Below, one piece after another: positions 14,228 to 23,118 of a DNA stretch of 35,689 nt. Below the pieces are notes generated by a model. That model did not search any database, had not been told where the DNA came from, and saw only the letters and a program-made list of their open reading frames with translations. Every line of letters starts with the position of its first letter. The stretch's first letter is position 1. Origin of the DNA: an uncultured Muribaculaceae bacterium (GTDB taxonomy: Bacteria; Bacteroidota; Bacteroidia; Bacteroidales; Muribaculaceae); the NCBI GenBank assembly GCA_910584055.1, contig CAJTZS010000042.1:1-35689 (forward strand), read 5' to 3'. Position numbers and translations under genes: made by a program.

Positions 14228-14235
14228 TAAATTTG
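14228..14235 (+). promoter_or_regulatory. -7 promoter element (TAAATTTG) of the 820-residue gene
   Basis: The TAAATTTG element lies 34 bases before the ATG at 14270. I see no TTTG at the right distance upstream, so the promoter is weak or uses an activator. Confidence 0.5.
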
Positions 14236-14269
14236 TATGTGATTCAATATTAATTATAAAGTTGCTGAT

Positions 14270-16732
14270 ATGGGAAATCCTAAATTCTGGTTGCAGGTCA
14301 GAAAAGATTACATTTTTGAAAATTTTGATCATTTAATTCAGTACCTTCGGTTATATAATTATTCATCTGATGGAGATAATGATGATTTTGATGACACATT
14401 GGAGTGTATGAATGAATTGGTTGATGAAATCGGGATGTCCGTTAGGAAATCTCCATTTTTTGAAGATCCGGACATACTTGGGTATTCCGAGGATAGCGTT
14501 ATCAAGCTTATGCTCGCAACCATTTTGGCATCCATGAAGGCTAATAAAGTATCGTATCGGGCTATATCCGCATTATGTGAACTGCTGACAAAATTGAAGA
14601 TAGAACTTGATTACGGCACGCTCACACGCATTTATGGCGTGATTGTCAACAGTCTTAGGAAATCACGGCTTGTATCTCCCGGATTCTCTTGGAACGATAT
14701 CTGTAATGATGGTTTTAATATCGGTATACTGGCTATAAAGGTGTCGAATATGACTTTTGTTGTATCTCAATCCGATTCTGCAAGATATCTCGAGACACGA
14801 GGGTTGTTCCTGTTGCCTCCGGTCGGGGCCCCCATATTGACAATCAACAATCTTGAGGATTATAGAAAAGGGCAGAAGGGCTATGAGGATGTCATATCCT
14901 TGCCGAAATTGATTAGTATTAAGGCTGAATCCGGATATTCAACGAAGCCTGGAGATTTTAATGATCTTTATAGGCTTTCATCACGGATTATTTCTTCCAT
15001 GACTTTACAGAAAAAGACCAAGGTTGACAATTCGGTTGAGAAATATGGTCTTGACGATGAATTTGTTGTCAGGATAACATATATCCAGTATCCGGTTGTG
15101 ATAGCAGAGACAATAGACCCTAAACATGAGCGCATTTCCGGAAAGGTACACATCAATCCTCCTTTGTTGCGCCCCATATTCAATAATTTTTATAAGCAGA
15201 TGGCCGTTGGGGATTGTCTCATGGTTATGCTGTCTGAAAACGGGAGTTTCACATTTGAGATTGAAAACTCTTTTGAATACAGTTATAGGGTGCACTCCTC
15301 AGAATATGCCGGGCAGATACGTAACGCCAAGTATTTGATGAGTTATAAGAATGGAGACCAGTGGGTGACTGAGGATGGAGTCCGTATAGGTATAGATAAT
15401 TCAAAGATCGTTCAACTTGATGAAGAAAAGCTGAAAGCATATAATTATGCCAAGGAGAATAAGACACCATTGGCCGTGAGGTTCTACTTGTCTGCACCGG
15501 ATATGGATGGTGATAACTTTTTCATGTATGCAGAACCGATGGTTGATGATTGGCGTATTGCAAACGCTGAAGATTTTGACATACGGGAAGCCGACGGAGC
15601 TATGATACGGAAATATATTGAAGATTCGGAAGAAGAGGCCGCTTCATTTGACGAAGATGATTCCATGACATATGAACCGCTCGATATAGATGAATGTTCA
15701 GCCCTTATCCCTGTGCTGTACCGAATAATAGAGGGTGGTCTTCCATCAAGCCGTTTGAAACTTGAGTATCAGACCGTGGTTGCCATGTTGTGCGATATGT
15801 GCGATCGTCCGAAAGAATTTGCATTCATTGACCATGACCGTCGTTTCCTTGATACCCAGGTGCAGTTTGTTTCTAACCATTCAATTTCGGAATTGACTCA
15901 TTCTCCGCTATTGGACGGGAATCCGGAAGTGGATAGGAAGGAGAATCTTGTCAAGACACTTTTGAGATATAAACCGTCCCGTAATACTAAAATTCTTGAC
16001 ATTGCGGACATCGTTACGGATGAGGAGGAGAAGTCCGGTAAGGTCGGTGCATTGGTTGAAGCTTCGAATAATCTTGTAGGTATAATTGACAATATTGAAC
16101 AAAACAATATAAAGCAATATATTGCCCGGGCACTTGATGTAGAGGATGAATATGTCTCGATAATCGATGACCGCACTTTCTATGGAACGGAGAGCATTTC
16201 GCTTGAATTCAAGGCATCGGCCGTGTATCCACCGGCAAACAGGCGTCGCTTCTCAACTTTGGTGGCAGACCCCGGACTTCAGAAATGGACGATAATCAAG
16301 GCTGTCTGCGGCTTCCTGAACACGCGTTCCGGAGGGGATTTGCTGATAGGGGTCAGAGATACGGGATATGCCTGCGGCATTGAGGATGATATCCGCGTGC
16401 TTGCCGAAATGCGTTTGATATATTCACCAAATATCGATCAATACAGGAATTATCTTCAGCGGATACTTGATTTCGCCTTCAAAGAGTATAAATCGAATTT
16501 GGTTTCAACAGATATCGCAAGGTCTTGTATCGAATATGTTCATGAAATCAATGCGGAAGGTAAGACGGTTATGAGAATCCGGGTGCGCCCTTATCAAAAG
16601 AGTATAGTTGTGTTGGCGGCAAATGATACTGAACGGCCTTATGGAATATGCGATGGCTATGTGCGTCTGTCCGGCCGCACCGTGCCGATTACAAAGAGCT
16701 TGAGCGAGCAGATCCTTAAATATAAGCTATGA
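14270..16732 (+). CDS. 820-residue protein with C-terminal Schlafen/AlbA_2-like domain, unknown function
   Basis: Residues about 637-790 resemble the AlbA_2 (Schlafen-type divergent AAA_4) domain: ESISLEFKAS, then AVCGFLNTRSGGDLLIGVRD and TGYACGIEDD. This is the family order E-x-LEFK, A-x-x-N-T-x-GG-x-L-x-IGV-x-D. A C-terminal segment (RIRVRPYQKSIVV, then DGYVRLSGRT) fits the rest of that fold, whose members bind nucleic acid or cleave RNA. Residues 1-636 match nothing I know. They include an acidic patch near residue 40 (SDGDNDDFDDT), a probable helical region to 140, a beta-rich middle (about 190-450) and a second acidic stretch near 455-475 (EDSEEEAASFDEDD). The gene has its own -7 element and stands alone. 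Its last six bases overlap the end of convergent rarA. The domain call is fairly safe; the biological role is unknown. Confidence 0.75.
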   Translation: MGNPKFWLQVRKDYIFENFDHLIQYLRLYNYSSDGDNDDFDDTLECMNELVDEIGMSVRKSPFFEDPDILGYSEDSVIKLMLATILASMKANKVSYRAISALCELLTKLKIELDYGTLTRIYGVIVNSLRKSRLVSPGFSWNDICNDGFNIGILAIKVSNMTFVVSQSDSARYLETRGLFLLPPVGAPILTINNLEDYRKGQKGYEDVISLPKLISIKAESGYSTKPGDFNDLYRLSSRIISSMTLQKKTKVDNSVEKYGLDDEFVVRITYIQYPVVIAETIDPKHERISGKVHINPPLLRPIFNNFYKQMAVGDCLMVMLSENGSFTFEIENSFEYSYRVHSSEYAGQIRNAKYLMSYKNGDQWVTEDGVRIGIDNSKIVQLDEEKLKAYNYAKENKTPLAVRFYLSAPDMDGDNFFMYAEPMVDDWRIANAEDFDIREADGAMIRKYIEDSEEEAASFDEDDSMTYEPLDIDECSALIPVLYRIIEGGLPSSRLKLEYQTVVAMLCDMCDRPKEFAFIDHDRRFLDTQVQFVSNHSISELTHSPLLDGNPEVDRKENLVKTLLRYKPSRNTKILDIADIVTDEEEKSGKVGALVEASNNLVGIIDNIEQNNIKQYIARALDVEDEYVSIIDDRTFYGTESISLEFKASAVYPPANRRRFSTLVADPGLQKWTIIKAVCGFLNTRSGGDLLIGVRDTGYACGIEDDIRVLAEMRLIYSPNIDQYRNYLQRILDFAFKEYKSNLVSTDIARSCIEYVHEINAEGKTVMRIRVRPYQKSIVVLAANDTERPYGICDGYVRLSGRTVPITKSLSEQILKYKL

Positions 16733-18007
16733 CGGGAGATTGTTGAGAGAATCGAGCCGTTGTTGCATCTTGGCTTCGGAAGGGTTGTCTCCCGGCTTCC
16801 AGAAACGGGATCCTTCGAGTCCGGAGGGGAGGTATTGTTGTTTCACATAGTTGCCTTCAAAATCGTGGGCATATTTATAGCCTTCGTGATACCCAAGGTC
16901 TTTCATGAGCTTTGTAGGGGCATTCCGGAGGTGAAGGGGAACAGGGAGGTTGCCGGTTCTTTCCACTGCGCCCAATGCCTGGTCAATCGCCATATATGCA
17001 GAATTGCTTTTGGGAGAATTGGCAAGGTAGATGGCACATTCGGACAATATTATACGTCCTTCCGGCCATCCTATCTTGTTCAATGCATCGAAAGTGGCGT
17101 TGGCAAGCAACAGTGCATTCGGATTTGCAAGGCCGATGTCTTCAGCCGCCAATATAACGAGACGACGCGCGATAAACGCGGGGTCTTCTCCTCCTGCGAC
17201 CATTCTCGCAAGCCAATATACAGCAGCCTGCGGGTCGCTTCCCCTGATTGACTTGATGAATGCCGATATTATGTCGTAATGCATCTCGCCGTTGCGGTCG
17301 TAGGCGGCAGGGTTCTGCTGCAGTCTTGACGTGACTACGTCGTCGTCGATCACTACCGTCTCTCCATCCGGAGTGGATTGCTCGATGAGGTCAATTATAT
17401 TAAGTAGTTTACGGGCGTCGCCACCGGCGAACCGGAACAGGGCATCTTTGGATTTTATATCAAAGTCGCGTTTTTTTAAGACTTCGTCATGTGTCAGTGC
17501 CCTTTCAAGAAGATTATCGAGGTCTTCCGTTTCAAGGGGCTTGAGCGTATAGACCTGAGCCCGCGAAAGAAGAGGACGTATCACCTCAAACGAGGGATTT
17601 TCAGTAGTTGCCCCGATAAGGGTGACCGTTCCCTTTTCTACAGCTCCCAATAGAGAATCCTGTTGGGACTTATTGAATCTGTGGATTTCATCTATGAAAA
17701 GTATTGGCCGCCCTTTCACGAACATGCTGCGGGCATCCGCCTCGCAACGGGTCAACACCTCCCTGACTTCTTTTACGCCGGACGTTACGGCACTGAGCGT
17801 ATAGAAGGGCACGTCTGTCTGAGATGCCATTATGCGCGCCAGTGTTGTTTTTCCCACTCCGGGAGGGCCCCATAAGATGAAAGAGTTGACTCTTCCGGTT
17901 TCTATCATTCTCCGTATGATTCCATCCGGGCCGACAAGGTGTGTCTGTCCGATATAATCTTCAAGTGATCTTGGTCGCAGTCTTTCGGCAAGTGGAGCGG
18001 GGGTCAT
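16727..18007 (-). CDS. rarA: Replication-associated recombination protein A (AAA+ ATPase)
   Basis: A 426-residue clamp-loader-like AAA+ protein (RarA/MgsA, WRNIP1 homolog) acting at stalled replication forks. Walker A GPPGVGKT is at 47-54, Walker B FIDEIHRF at 104-111, sensor-1 IGATTENPSF and the arginine-finger region LLSRAQV follow. The C-terminal MgsA tetramerisation domain shows HYDIISAFIKSIRGSDPQAA and AAEDIGLANP. Length is normal for the family. It is 30 bases downstream of the HAD gene on the same strand, so probably co-transcribed from the promoter at 18735. Its stop codon overlaps the end of the convergent 820-residue gene and no terminator is visible. Confidence 0.95.
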   Translation of the reverse strand: MTPAPLAERLRPRSLEDYIGQTHLVGPDGIIRRMIETGRVNSFILWGPPGVGKTTLARIMASQTDVPFYTLSAVTSGVKEVREVLTRCEADARSMFVKGRPILFIDEIHRFNKSQQDSLLGAVEKGTVTLIGATTENPSFEVIRPLLSRAQVYTLKPLETEDLDNLLERALTHDEVLKKRDFDIKSKDALFRFAGGDARKLLNIIDLIEQSTPDGETVVIDDDVVTSRLQQNPAAYDRNGEMHYDIISAFIKSIRGSDPQAAVYWLARMVAGGEDPAFIARRLVILAAEDIGLANPNALLLANATFDALNKIGWPEGRIILSECAIYLANSPKSNSAYMAIDQALGAVERTGNLPVPLHLRNAPTKLMKDLGYHEGYKYAHDFEGNYVKQQYLPSGLEGSRFWKPGDNPSEAKMQQRLDSLNNLPS

Positions 18008-18008
18008 G

Positions 18009-18044
18009 AATAATGTTTAATGTTTAATGGGTAATGTTTAATGG
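18009..18044. repeat. Degenerate TAATGTTTAATG tandem repeat in spacer
   Basis: The spacer between the HAD gene and rarA is made of imperfect copies of TAATGTTTAATG. The HAD stop codon (18038-18040) lies inside this repeat. Confidence 0.65.
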
Positions 18045-18691
18045 CGGCAACTAAGTATTGACAGGAGGGACATGCGGTCGATCTCTCCCAGATTATTTAC
18101 AACCAAGTCGCAATAAGGTTCAATCGATGAAGCGGGAAGGGTTCCTGCGATTCCTATGACGTATGCTCCTGAAGCTTGACCGGCCTTGACACCTTGCATG
18201 GAATCTTCGAAAACCACGCAGTTTCGGGGATCTGCCCCGAGCAACCTCGCGCCAAGCAGATATCCTTCCGGATCGGGTTTAGATTTAGAGATTCTATCGG
18301 CAGTTACAAGTTCTGTCATCATCCCTTCAAGTTCCGGAATTTCTTCCCTAAGGTGATCCATCTTTTTGTTATCGCTGCTCGTCACAAGTGCACGAGGTAT
18401 GTTCTGCTCTATCAACCACTCAATAAAATCTTTGGCAGCCGGAAGCCATTCATATTTCATCTCGGCCTCCAGAAGATGGAGCGTTTCTCTTACTTCGTCT
18501 CCAAGCCCATCAGTCTCATAGTATGTGGCGATGATGTTGTCGAGAGTCATGCCCTTGATTCTATGTGGCATATCCGGCTGTCGGGTTGGAAATCGGCGGT
18601 GAACTTCACTCCATACCCGCGTGTATTCGCTTTCGCTGTCAATGAGGACTCCGTCGAGATCGAAAAGTGCTCCGATGGTTTTATTCGCCAT
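18038..18691 (-). CDS. HAD superfamily phosphatase (beta-phosphoglucomutase-like)
   Basis: A 217-residue haloacid-dehalogenase-type hydrolase, subfamily with a helical cap. Motif I is ALFDLDGVLIDSE (nucleophile Asp11, acid/base Asp13). Motif II is the ALVTSSDN segment. Motif III/IV are KPDPEGYL and VFEDSMQGVKAG. The combination with a cap between motifs I and II is that of beta-phosphoglucomutase/phosphatase-like enzymes, so the substrate is probably a phosphosugar, but this is not decided by sequence. The start at 18691 sits about 37 bases from the probable transcription start. Confidence 0.88.
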   Translation of the reverse strand: MANKTIGALFDLDGVLIDSESEYTRVWSEVHRRFPTRQPDMPHRIKGMTLDNIIATYYETDGLGDEVRETLHLLEAEMKYEWLPAAKDFIEWLIEQNIPRALVTSSDNKKMDHLREEIPELEGMMTELVTADRISKSKPDPEGYLLGARLLGADPRNCVVFEDSMQGVKAGQASGAYVIGIAGTLPASSIEPYCDLVVNNLGEIDRMSLLSILSCRH

Positions 18692-18734
18692 ATTCTTTGA
18701 ACTTTTGTTACCTGCTTATTGCATATATTGGATG

Positions 18735-18772
18735 CAAAATTAGTCAAATTAATTAAATAATGAGTAATTTTG
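18735..18772. promoter_or_regulatory. Divergent promoter pair for the HAD gene (-) and the flavoprotein gene (+)
   Basis: CAAAATTA at 18735-18742 is TAATTTTG on the minus strand, and TAATTTTG at 18765-18772 faces the plus-strand gene. The left part shares ATGCAAAATTAGT with the divergent region at 12297-12309. The plus-strand element overlaps an in-frame TTG at 18770, which argues against that codon as the start of the flavoprotein. Confidence 0.6.
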
Positions 18773-18793
18773 TTGTCTAAACAACTATTGACT

Positions 18794-20362
18794 ATGCTTC
18801 AAGATATAAATATGCGGGTATCTCCGGCTGTCGCAGCAGAAGAGGGTTTGCTCAGGGAGGCTTTGCTACGCGAATTGAAACTTCCCCTTTCGGAAGTCAA
18901 AGATTTCAGGATAGTGAAGCGTTCCATAGATGCCCGCAAGAGAAATGTCATTGTGAATCTCACGGTAAGGGTCGCATCGGGGGATGACTCACATGTCTCT
19001 CCGATGCTTCATCCTGTGGATTTCAAGCCGGTGGGTGACAATGCTCCGCGGGTTGTAATTGTAGGTGCCGGTCCTGCAGGGCTGTTCGCGGCCCTTAAGG
19101 CAATCGAGACCGGATTTAGACCGGTAGTTATGGAGCGGGGACGCGATGTCGATTCCCGGCGCATCGATATTGCCGCAATCAGTCGTGAGGGTAGGATAAA
19201 TCCTAATTCCAATTATTGTTTCGGAGAAGGTGGTGCCGGAGCCTATAGTGACGGAAAGCTTTATACAAGAAGTAAAAAAAGAGGAAATGTCGAAGAAATT
19301 TTACAGCTTTTTGTGCAGCATGGTGCACATCCGGATATATTGATTGACGCGCATCCCCATATCGGTAGCGACCGTCTTCCTCATGTTATAAAAAACATCA
19401 GGAAGACGATTATTGATTGCGGCGGAGAAGTTCTGTTTGAAACAAAAGCTGAATCCTTGATTGTTGAAGATGGAGCTGCCAGGGGAGTGATAACTGACGG
19501 TGGTCGGGAGATAAAGGGGGATGCTGTTATTCTTGCTACAGGGCATTCCGCCCATGACACATTCAGACGCCTTTATTCCGATGGGGTGAAAATGGAATGC
19601 AAAGGTATTGCTGTCGGTGTGAGGCTTGAACATCCTCAAACGCTTATAGACCGTTTGCAATATCATTCAGAAAAGGGACGGGGAAAGTATCTTCCGGCTG
19701 CTGAATATAACTATGTCACTCAGGTTGAGGGACGCGGTGTGTATTCCTTCTGCATGTGTCCGGGCGGCGTTGTGGTTCCGGCGGGAAGCGCGGAAAACGA
19801 GCTTGTCGTAAATGGGATGTCTGCATCCGCCCGCGCCGGAGAGAAGGCCAATTCCGGGATGGTTGTTGAAATCCGTCCGGGAGATTTTCCCGAGTATGAG
19901 CAATTCGGGTCTCTGGAGATGCTACAGTTGCAGGAAGACCTCGAACATAAGTTTTATGAAGAATCGGGAGGAACGATAAACGCTCCGGCTCAGCGTATGA
20001 AAGATTTTACTGATGGAAAAATCTCAAAAACGCTTCCGTCCACATCTTATGCACCGGGTATTCACCCTGTCGATTTCAACCGTATTTTTCCCCCGTTCAT
20101 TTCCTGGCGTCTCAGGGAGGGTTTCAAGGATTTCGGGCGTAAGTGCCCGGGTTTCCTTACCAACGAGGCGATACTGCTTGGTCTTGAATCGCGAACGTCT
20201 TCCCCTGTGAGGTTGCCGAGAGATAAAGAAACTCTCGAACATATTGAAATCCGGAGACTATATCCGGCGGGGGAGGGTGCCGGCTATGCAGGGGGGATTG
20301 TTTCAGCTGCAATTGACGGCATGCGCTGTGTAGAGGCATTGTGTAAAAACATGTCGAATTAA
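18794..20362 (+). CDS. FAD-dependent dehydrogenase (COG2509 type)
   Basis: A 522-residue flavoprotein. After a 90-residue N-terminal domain (INMRVSPAVAAEEGLLREAL onwards) comes the Rossmann motif VVIVGAGPAGLFAALKA, then MERGRDVDSRR and the characteristic NPNSNYCFGEGGAGAYSDGK with KLYTRSKKRG. The C-terminus has YPAGEGAGYAGGIVSAAIDG, a GG-doublet FAD motif. This is the pattern of the conserved 'uncharacterized FAD-dependent dehydrogenase' family; the substrate is unknown. The start at 18794 is chosen because a longer TTG-initiated form would begin inside the -7 promoter element. Confidence 0.88.
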   Translation: MLQDINMRVSPAVAAEEGLLREALLRELKLPLSEVKDFRIVKRSIDARKRNVIVNLTVRVASGDDSHVSPMLHPVDFKPVGDNAPRVVIVGAGPAGLFAALKAIETGFRPVVMERGRDVDSRRIDIAAISREGRINPNSNYCFGEGGAGAYSDGKLYTRSKKRGNVEEILQLFVQHGAHPDILIDAHPHIGSDRLPHVIKNIRKTIIDCGGEVLFETKAESLIVEDGAARGVITDGGREIKGDAVILATGHSAHDTFRRLYSDGVKMECKGIAVGVRLEHPQTLIDRLQYHSEKGRGKYLPAAEYNYVTQVEGRGVYSFCMCPGGVVVPAGSAENELVVNGMSASARAGEKANSGMVVEIRPGDFPEYEQFGSLEMLQLQEDLEHKFYEESGGTINAPAQRMKDFTDGKISKTLPSTSYAPGIHPVDFNRIFPPFISWRLREGFKDFGRKCPGFLTNEAILLGLESRTSSPVRLPRDKETLEHIEIRRLYPAGEGAGYAGGIVSAAIDGMRCVEALCKNMSN

Positions 20363-20405
20363 ACATTGCACATTACACATTAAACATTACACGTTAAACA
20401 TTAAA
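20363..20405. repeat. Degenerate ACATTACACATTAAACATT spacer repeat
   Basis: The spacer before tsaB consists of imperfect copies of ACATTACAC and ACATTAAAC. A second, very similar tract lies at 21165-21198. Confidence 0.65.
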
Positions 20406-20412
20406 TTAAGAA

Positions 20413-21105
20413 ATGTCAACAATACTTAATATAGAAACTTCAGGGAAAACCTGTTCCGTGGCATTGACGCGTGACGGTGTTCTGGAATTCGATCTTGAGA
20501 ACAGTGACGGCATGAAGCATGCCGAGCTCCTTGCCCCCTTTGTTGAGCGGGCTATGGAGGAGGTGAAGCGCAAAGAATGGAAACTCGATGCCGTTGCTGT
20601 CAGTATCGGCCCGGGATCATATACGGGTTTGCGTATAGGTCTCTCGCTCGCCAAAGGACTTGCATTCAGCCTCGGCGTTCCTCTCATAGGCGTAAGCACT
20701 CTGAAAATCCTTGCCGTAAAGGCGATGTTCCGTAATTTCAATTTCACGGGAGAAGAGATACTTGCACCGATGATAGATGCGCGCCGCATGGAAGTGTTCA
20801 CGGGTGCTTATGATTTCGCCTTGCGCCCCCTTGAGGGTCCGTCGCCTATGATTCTTGATGAGGGTTCATATGCATCTTTGCTTGCCGGACATGAAGTCTG
20901 GTTTATGGGAGACGGATCTTCAAAAGCCAAGGAGGTTATAAAATCTCCTAACGCACATTGGATTGACGGTCTCAATCCTATGGCCAAGGATATGCTTGCG
21001 TTGTCTGAAAAAGCATTTCGTGAAAGGGATTTCCTTGATATCGCATATTCTGTGCCGGAATATCTAAAGGAATATCAGACCACGACTCCCCGTCAAAAGT
21101 TTTGA
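20413..21105 (+). CDS. tsaB: tRNA threonylcarbamoyladenosine biosynthesis protein TsaB
   Basis: A 230-residue ASKHA-fold protein that partners with TsaD and TsaE in making t6A37 of ANN-decoding tRNAs. It shows ILNIETSGKTCSVAL, the MKHAELLAP segment, and the family signature SIGPGSYTGLRIGLSLAKGL. The TsaD metal-binding histidines are absent, as expected for TsaB. Length is normal. It lies between two short-repeat spacers. Confidence 0.95.
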   Translation: MSTILNIETSGKTCSVALTRDGVLEFDLENSDGMKHAELLAPFVERAMEEVKRKEWKLDAVAVSIGPGSYTGLRIGLSLAKGLAFSLGVPLIGVSTLKILAVKAMFRNFNFTGEEILAPMIDARRMEVFTGAYDFALRPLEGPSPMILDEGSYASLLAGHEVWFMGDGSSKAKEVIKSPNAHWIDGLNPMAKDMLALSEKAFRERDFLDIAYSVPEYLKEYQTTTPRQKF

Positions 21106-21164
21106 GCAGACATCATGGATTTATCATGAATATTTAGTATATTTGTATCCTTGAATCCATCGCA

Positions 21165-21198
21165 TATTGCACATTGAACATTACACATTAAACATTAT
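21165..21198. repeat. Degenerate CACATTGAACATTACACATT spacer repeat
   Basis: Imperfect copies of ACATTRAACATTACAC lie just upstream of the GTG start of the DUF4290 gene and closely resemble the tract at 20363-20405. Confidence 0.65.
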
Positions 21199-21203
21199 CT
21201 GAA

Positions 21204-21797
21204 GTGATACCATATAATACAGATCTAAAACCAATCACATTGCCCGAGTTTGGAAGAAATGTCCAGGGAATGATAGATTATTGCGTGTCGATTCCCGACA
21301 GGGAGGAGCGCACAAAGTGTGCGTTTGCCATAGCAGATATTATGGCAAACCTTTTTCCTGAGTTAGTGGGGGCAGACCGGGACTATTCCCAGATCTGGGA
21401 CCAGATAAATATAATATCCCGCTTTCAACTTGATATAGACTTCCCTTGCGAGGTGGTAACGGCTGATAAACTGAATCCTAAACCGGAAAAGATTCCCTAT
21501 ACGGCTTCAGCAATGCGATATCGCCACTATGGGAAGAATATAGAGAAAATGATAGAGACCGTTGCCGGTATGGAGGATGGCGAGGAGAAGGAAATACTTG
21601 TCTCGCTTATCGCGCACCATATGAAGAAACTCATGCTTATTCATAATAAGGAGGGAGTTGACGATGCCAAGATACTCCGCGATCTTAAAGAGTATTCGGA
21701 AGGACTGATAGACCTCGATCCGCAGACATATCTCCTGCATGAATTCAAGGAGGTGACACCGGTGAACACTCCGAAAGGCAAAAAGAAGAAAAAATGA
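21204..21797 (+). CDS. DUF4290 domain protein
   Basis: A 197-residue protein restricted, as far as I know, to Bacteroidota. The N-terminus IPYNTDLKPITLPEFGRNVQ with the following MIDYCVSIPDREERTKCA is typical of DUF4290. The start codon is GTG; no ATG is available upstream of this conserved segment. The C-terminus is Lys-rich (KGKKKKK). The stop overlaps the murA ATG as ATGA, so translation is probably coupled. Function unknown; the neighbourhood with murA suggests envelope or growth control (inference). Confidence 0.9.
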   Translation: MIPYNTDLKPITLPEFGRNVQGMIDYCVSIPDREERTKCAFAIADIMANLFPELVGADRDYSQIWDQINIISRFQLDIDFPCEVVTADKLNPKPEKIPYTASAMRYRHYGKNIEKMIETVAGMEDGEEKEILVSLIAHHMKKLMLIHNKEGVDDAKILRDLKEYSEGLIDLDPQTYLLHEFKEVTPVNTPKGKKKKK

Positions 21798-23107
21798 GTA
21801 GCTTTATAGTTGAGGGAGGGCATCGCCTGAGTGGCGAGATCAGCCCTAAAGGGGCTAAAAACGAGGCCTTGGAGGTTATATGTGCAACTCTTCTTACGGA
21901 AGAGAAAGTGACCATATCTAATCTTCCACGCATTCTTGACGTTACCAATCTCATCAACCTTCTCGCCGAAATGGGGGTTAATGTGAATTATATCGATGAA
22001 TCTACCTGTGAATTCCAGGCAGACTCTATTAATATTGAATATATTCACACTCCGGAGTATCGCAGGAAGGCAGCGTCGCTCAGGGGATCAGTGATGATAC
22101 TCGGTCCGCTGGTTGCACGTTTCGGACAGGCGGTTCTTCCGAAACCCGGTGGCGACAAGATAGGGCGTCGCCGTCTCGACACTCATTTTTTCGGACTTCA
22201 GAAACTTGGAGCGCAGTTTGAATATGCCGCCGAAGAAGGACTTTACAGAATATCCGCGCCCAACGGGCTTCAGGGAGAGTACATGCTTCTTGACGAAGCT
22301 TCGATTACCGGGACTGCCAATATAGTGATGGCCGCAGTTCTTGCAGAAGGCACGACAACAATCTATAACGCCGCATGCGAGCCATATATCCAGCAACTCT
22401 GTAAAATGCTCAGCCGCATGGGTGCCGAGATTGATGGAATCGGGTCTAATCTGCTGACTATTCATGGCAAGAGATGCCTTGGTGGAACGCAGCACCGTTT
22501 GCTCCCCGATATGATTGAGGTGGGAAGTTTCATAGGAATGGCGGCTATGACCGGTTCTAATCTCCTGCTTAAGAATGTAGGGGTGAAGGATCTCGGACTG
22601 ATGCCCGAGATTTTCGAGAGGATAGGTATCCATCTTCAGATTGAAGGCGATGATATCCGGATTGACCAGAAGGAGATTTATGAAATCGAGAATTTCATAG
22701 ATGGATCCACACTGACGATAGCTGACGCGCCATGGCCCGGACTCTCACCAGATTTGATAAGTATCTTCCTTGTGGTGTGTACCCAGGCACGCGGAAGCGT
22801 TCTGATACATCAGAAAATGTTTGAAAGCCGTCTTTTCTTTGTGGATAAACTGCTGGATATGGGAGCGCGTATAATCCTGTGCGATCCTCACAGGGCGGTC
22901 GTGATCGGTTCGGGACATTTTAATTGTCTCCGGGCCACAGACATGGTATCGCCTGATATACGCGCTGGAATCGCGATGCTTATAGCCGCGATGGGGGCGA
23001 AAGGCACGAGCAAGATTCAGAACATCGGTCAGATTGATCGAGGATATGAAAATATCGATCTGCGGTTGAACCGACTTGGGGCAAAAATCATTAGAATAGA
23101 TGATTGA
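21794..23107 (+). CDS. murA: UDP-N-acetylglucosamine 1-carboxyvinyltransferase, Asp-variant
   Basis: A 437-residue EPSP-synthase-fold enzyme that transfers enolpyruvate from PEP to UDP-GlcNAc, the first committed step of peptidoglycan synthesis. KGAKNEAL near residue 19 carries the catalytic Lys. The active-site loop reads PGGDKIGRRRLDTH: the Cys found in E. coli MurA (Cys115) is Asp121 here. SPDLIS and the QKMFESRLFFVDKL segment match the later active-site and domain-hinge motifs. The natural Cys-to-Asp form is known in mycobacteria, Chlamydia and Borrelia and is insensitive to fosfomycin. The start overlaps the DUF4290 stop by four bases. Confidence 0.95.
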   Translation: MSSFIVEGGHRLSGEISPKGAKNEALEVICATLLTEEKVTISNLPRILDVTNLINLLAEMGVNVNYIDESTCEFQADSINIEYIHTPEYRRKAASLRGSVMILGPLVARFGQAVLPKPGGDKIGRRRLDTHFFGLQKLGAQFEYAAEEGLYRISAPNGLQGEYMLLDEASITGTANIVMAAVLAEGTTTIYNAACEPYIQQLCKMLSRMGAEIDGIGSNLLTIHGKRCLGGTQHRLLPDMIEVGSFIGMAAMTGSNLLLKNVGVKDLGLMPEIFERIGIHLQIEGDDIRIDQKEIYEIENFIDGSTLTIADAPWPGLSPDLISIFLVVCTQARGSVLIHQKMFESRLFFVDKLLDMGARIILCDPHRAVVIGSGHFNCLRATDMVSPDIRAGIAMLIAAMGAKGTSKIQNIGQIDRGYENIDLRLNRLGAKIIRIDD

Positions 23108-23118
23108 TATTTAGAAAA

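Noticed and set aside
22088..22633. 181-residue minus-strand ORF
   Set aside because: Antisense to murA; no family motif and a weak start.
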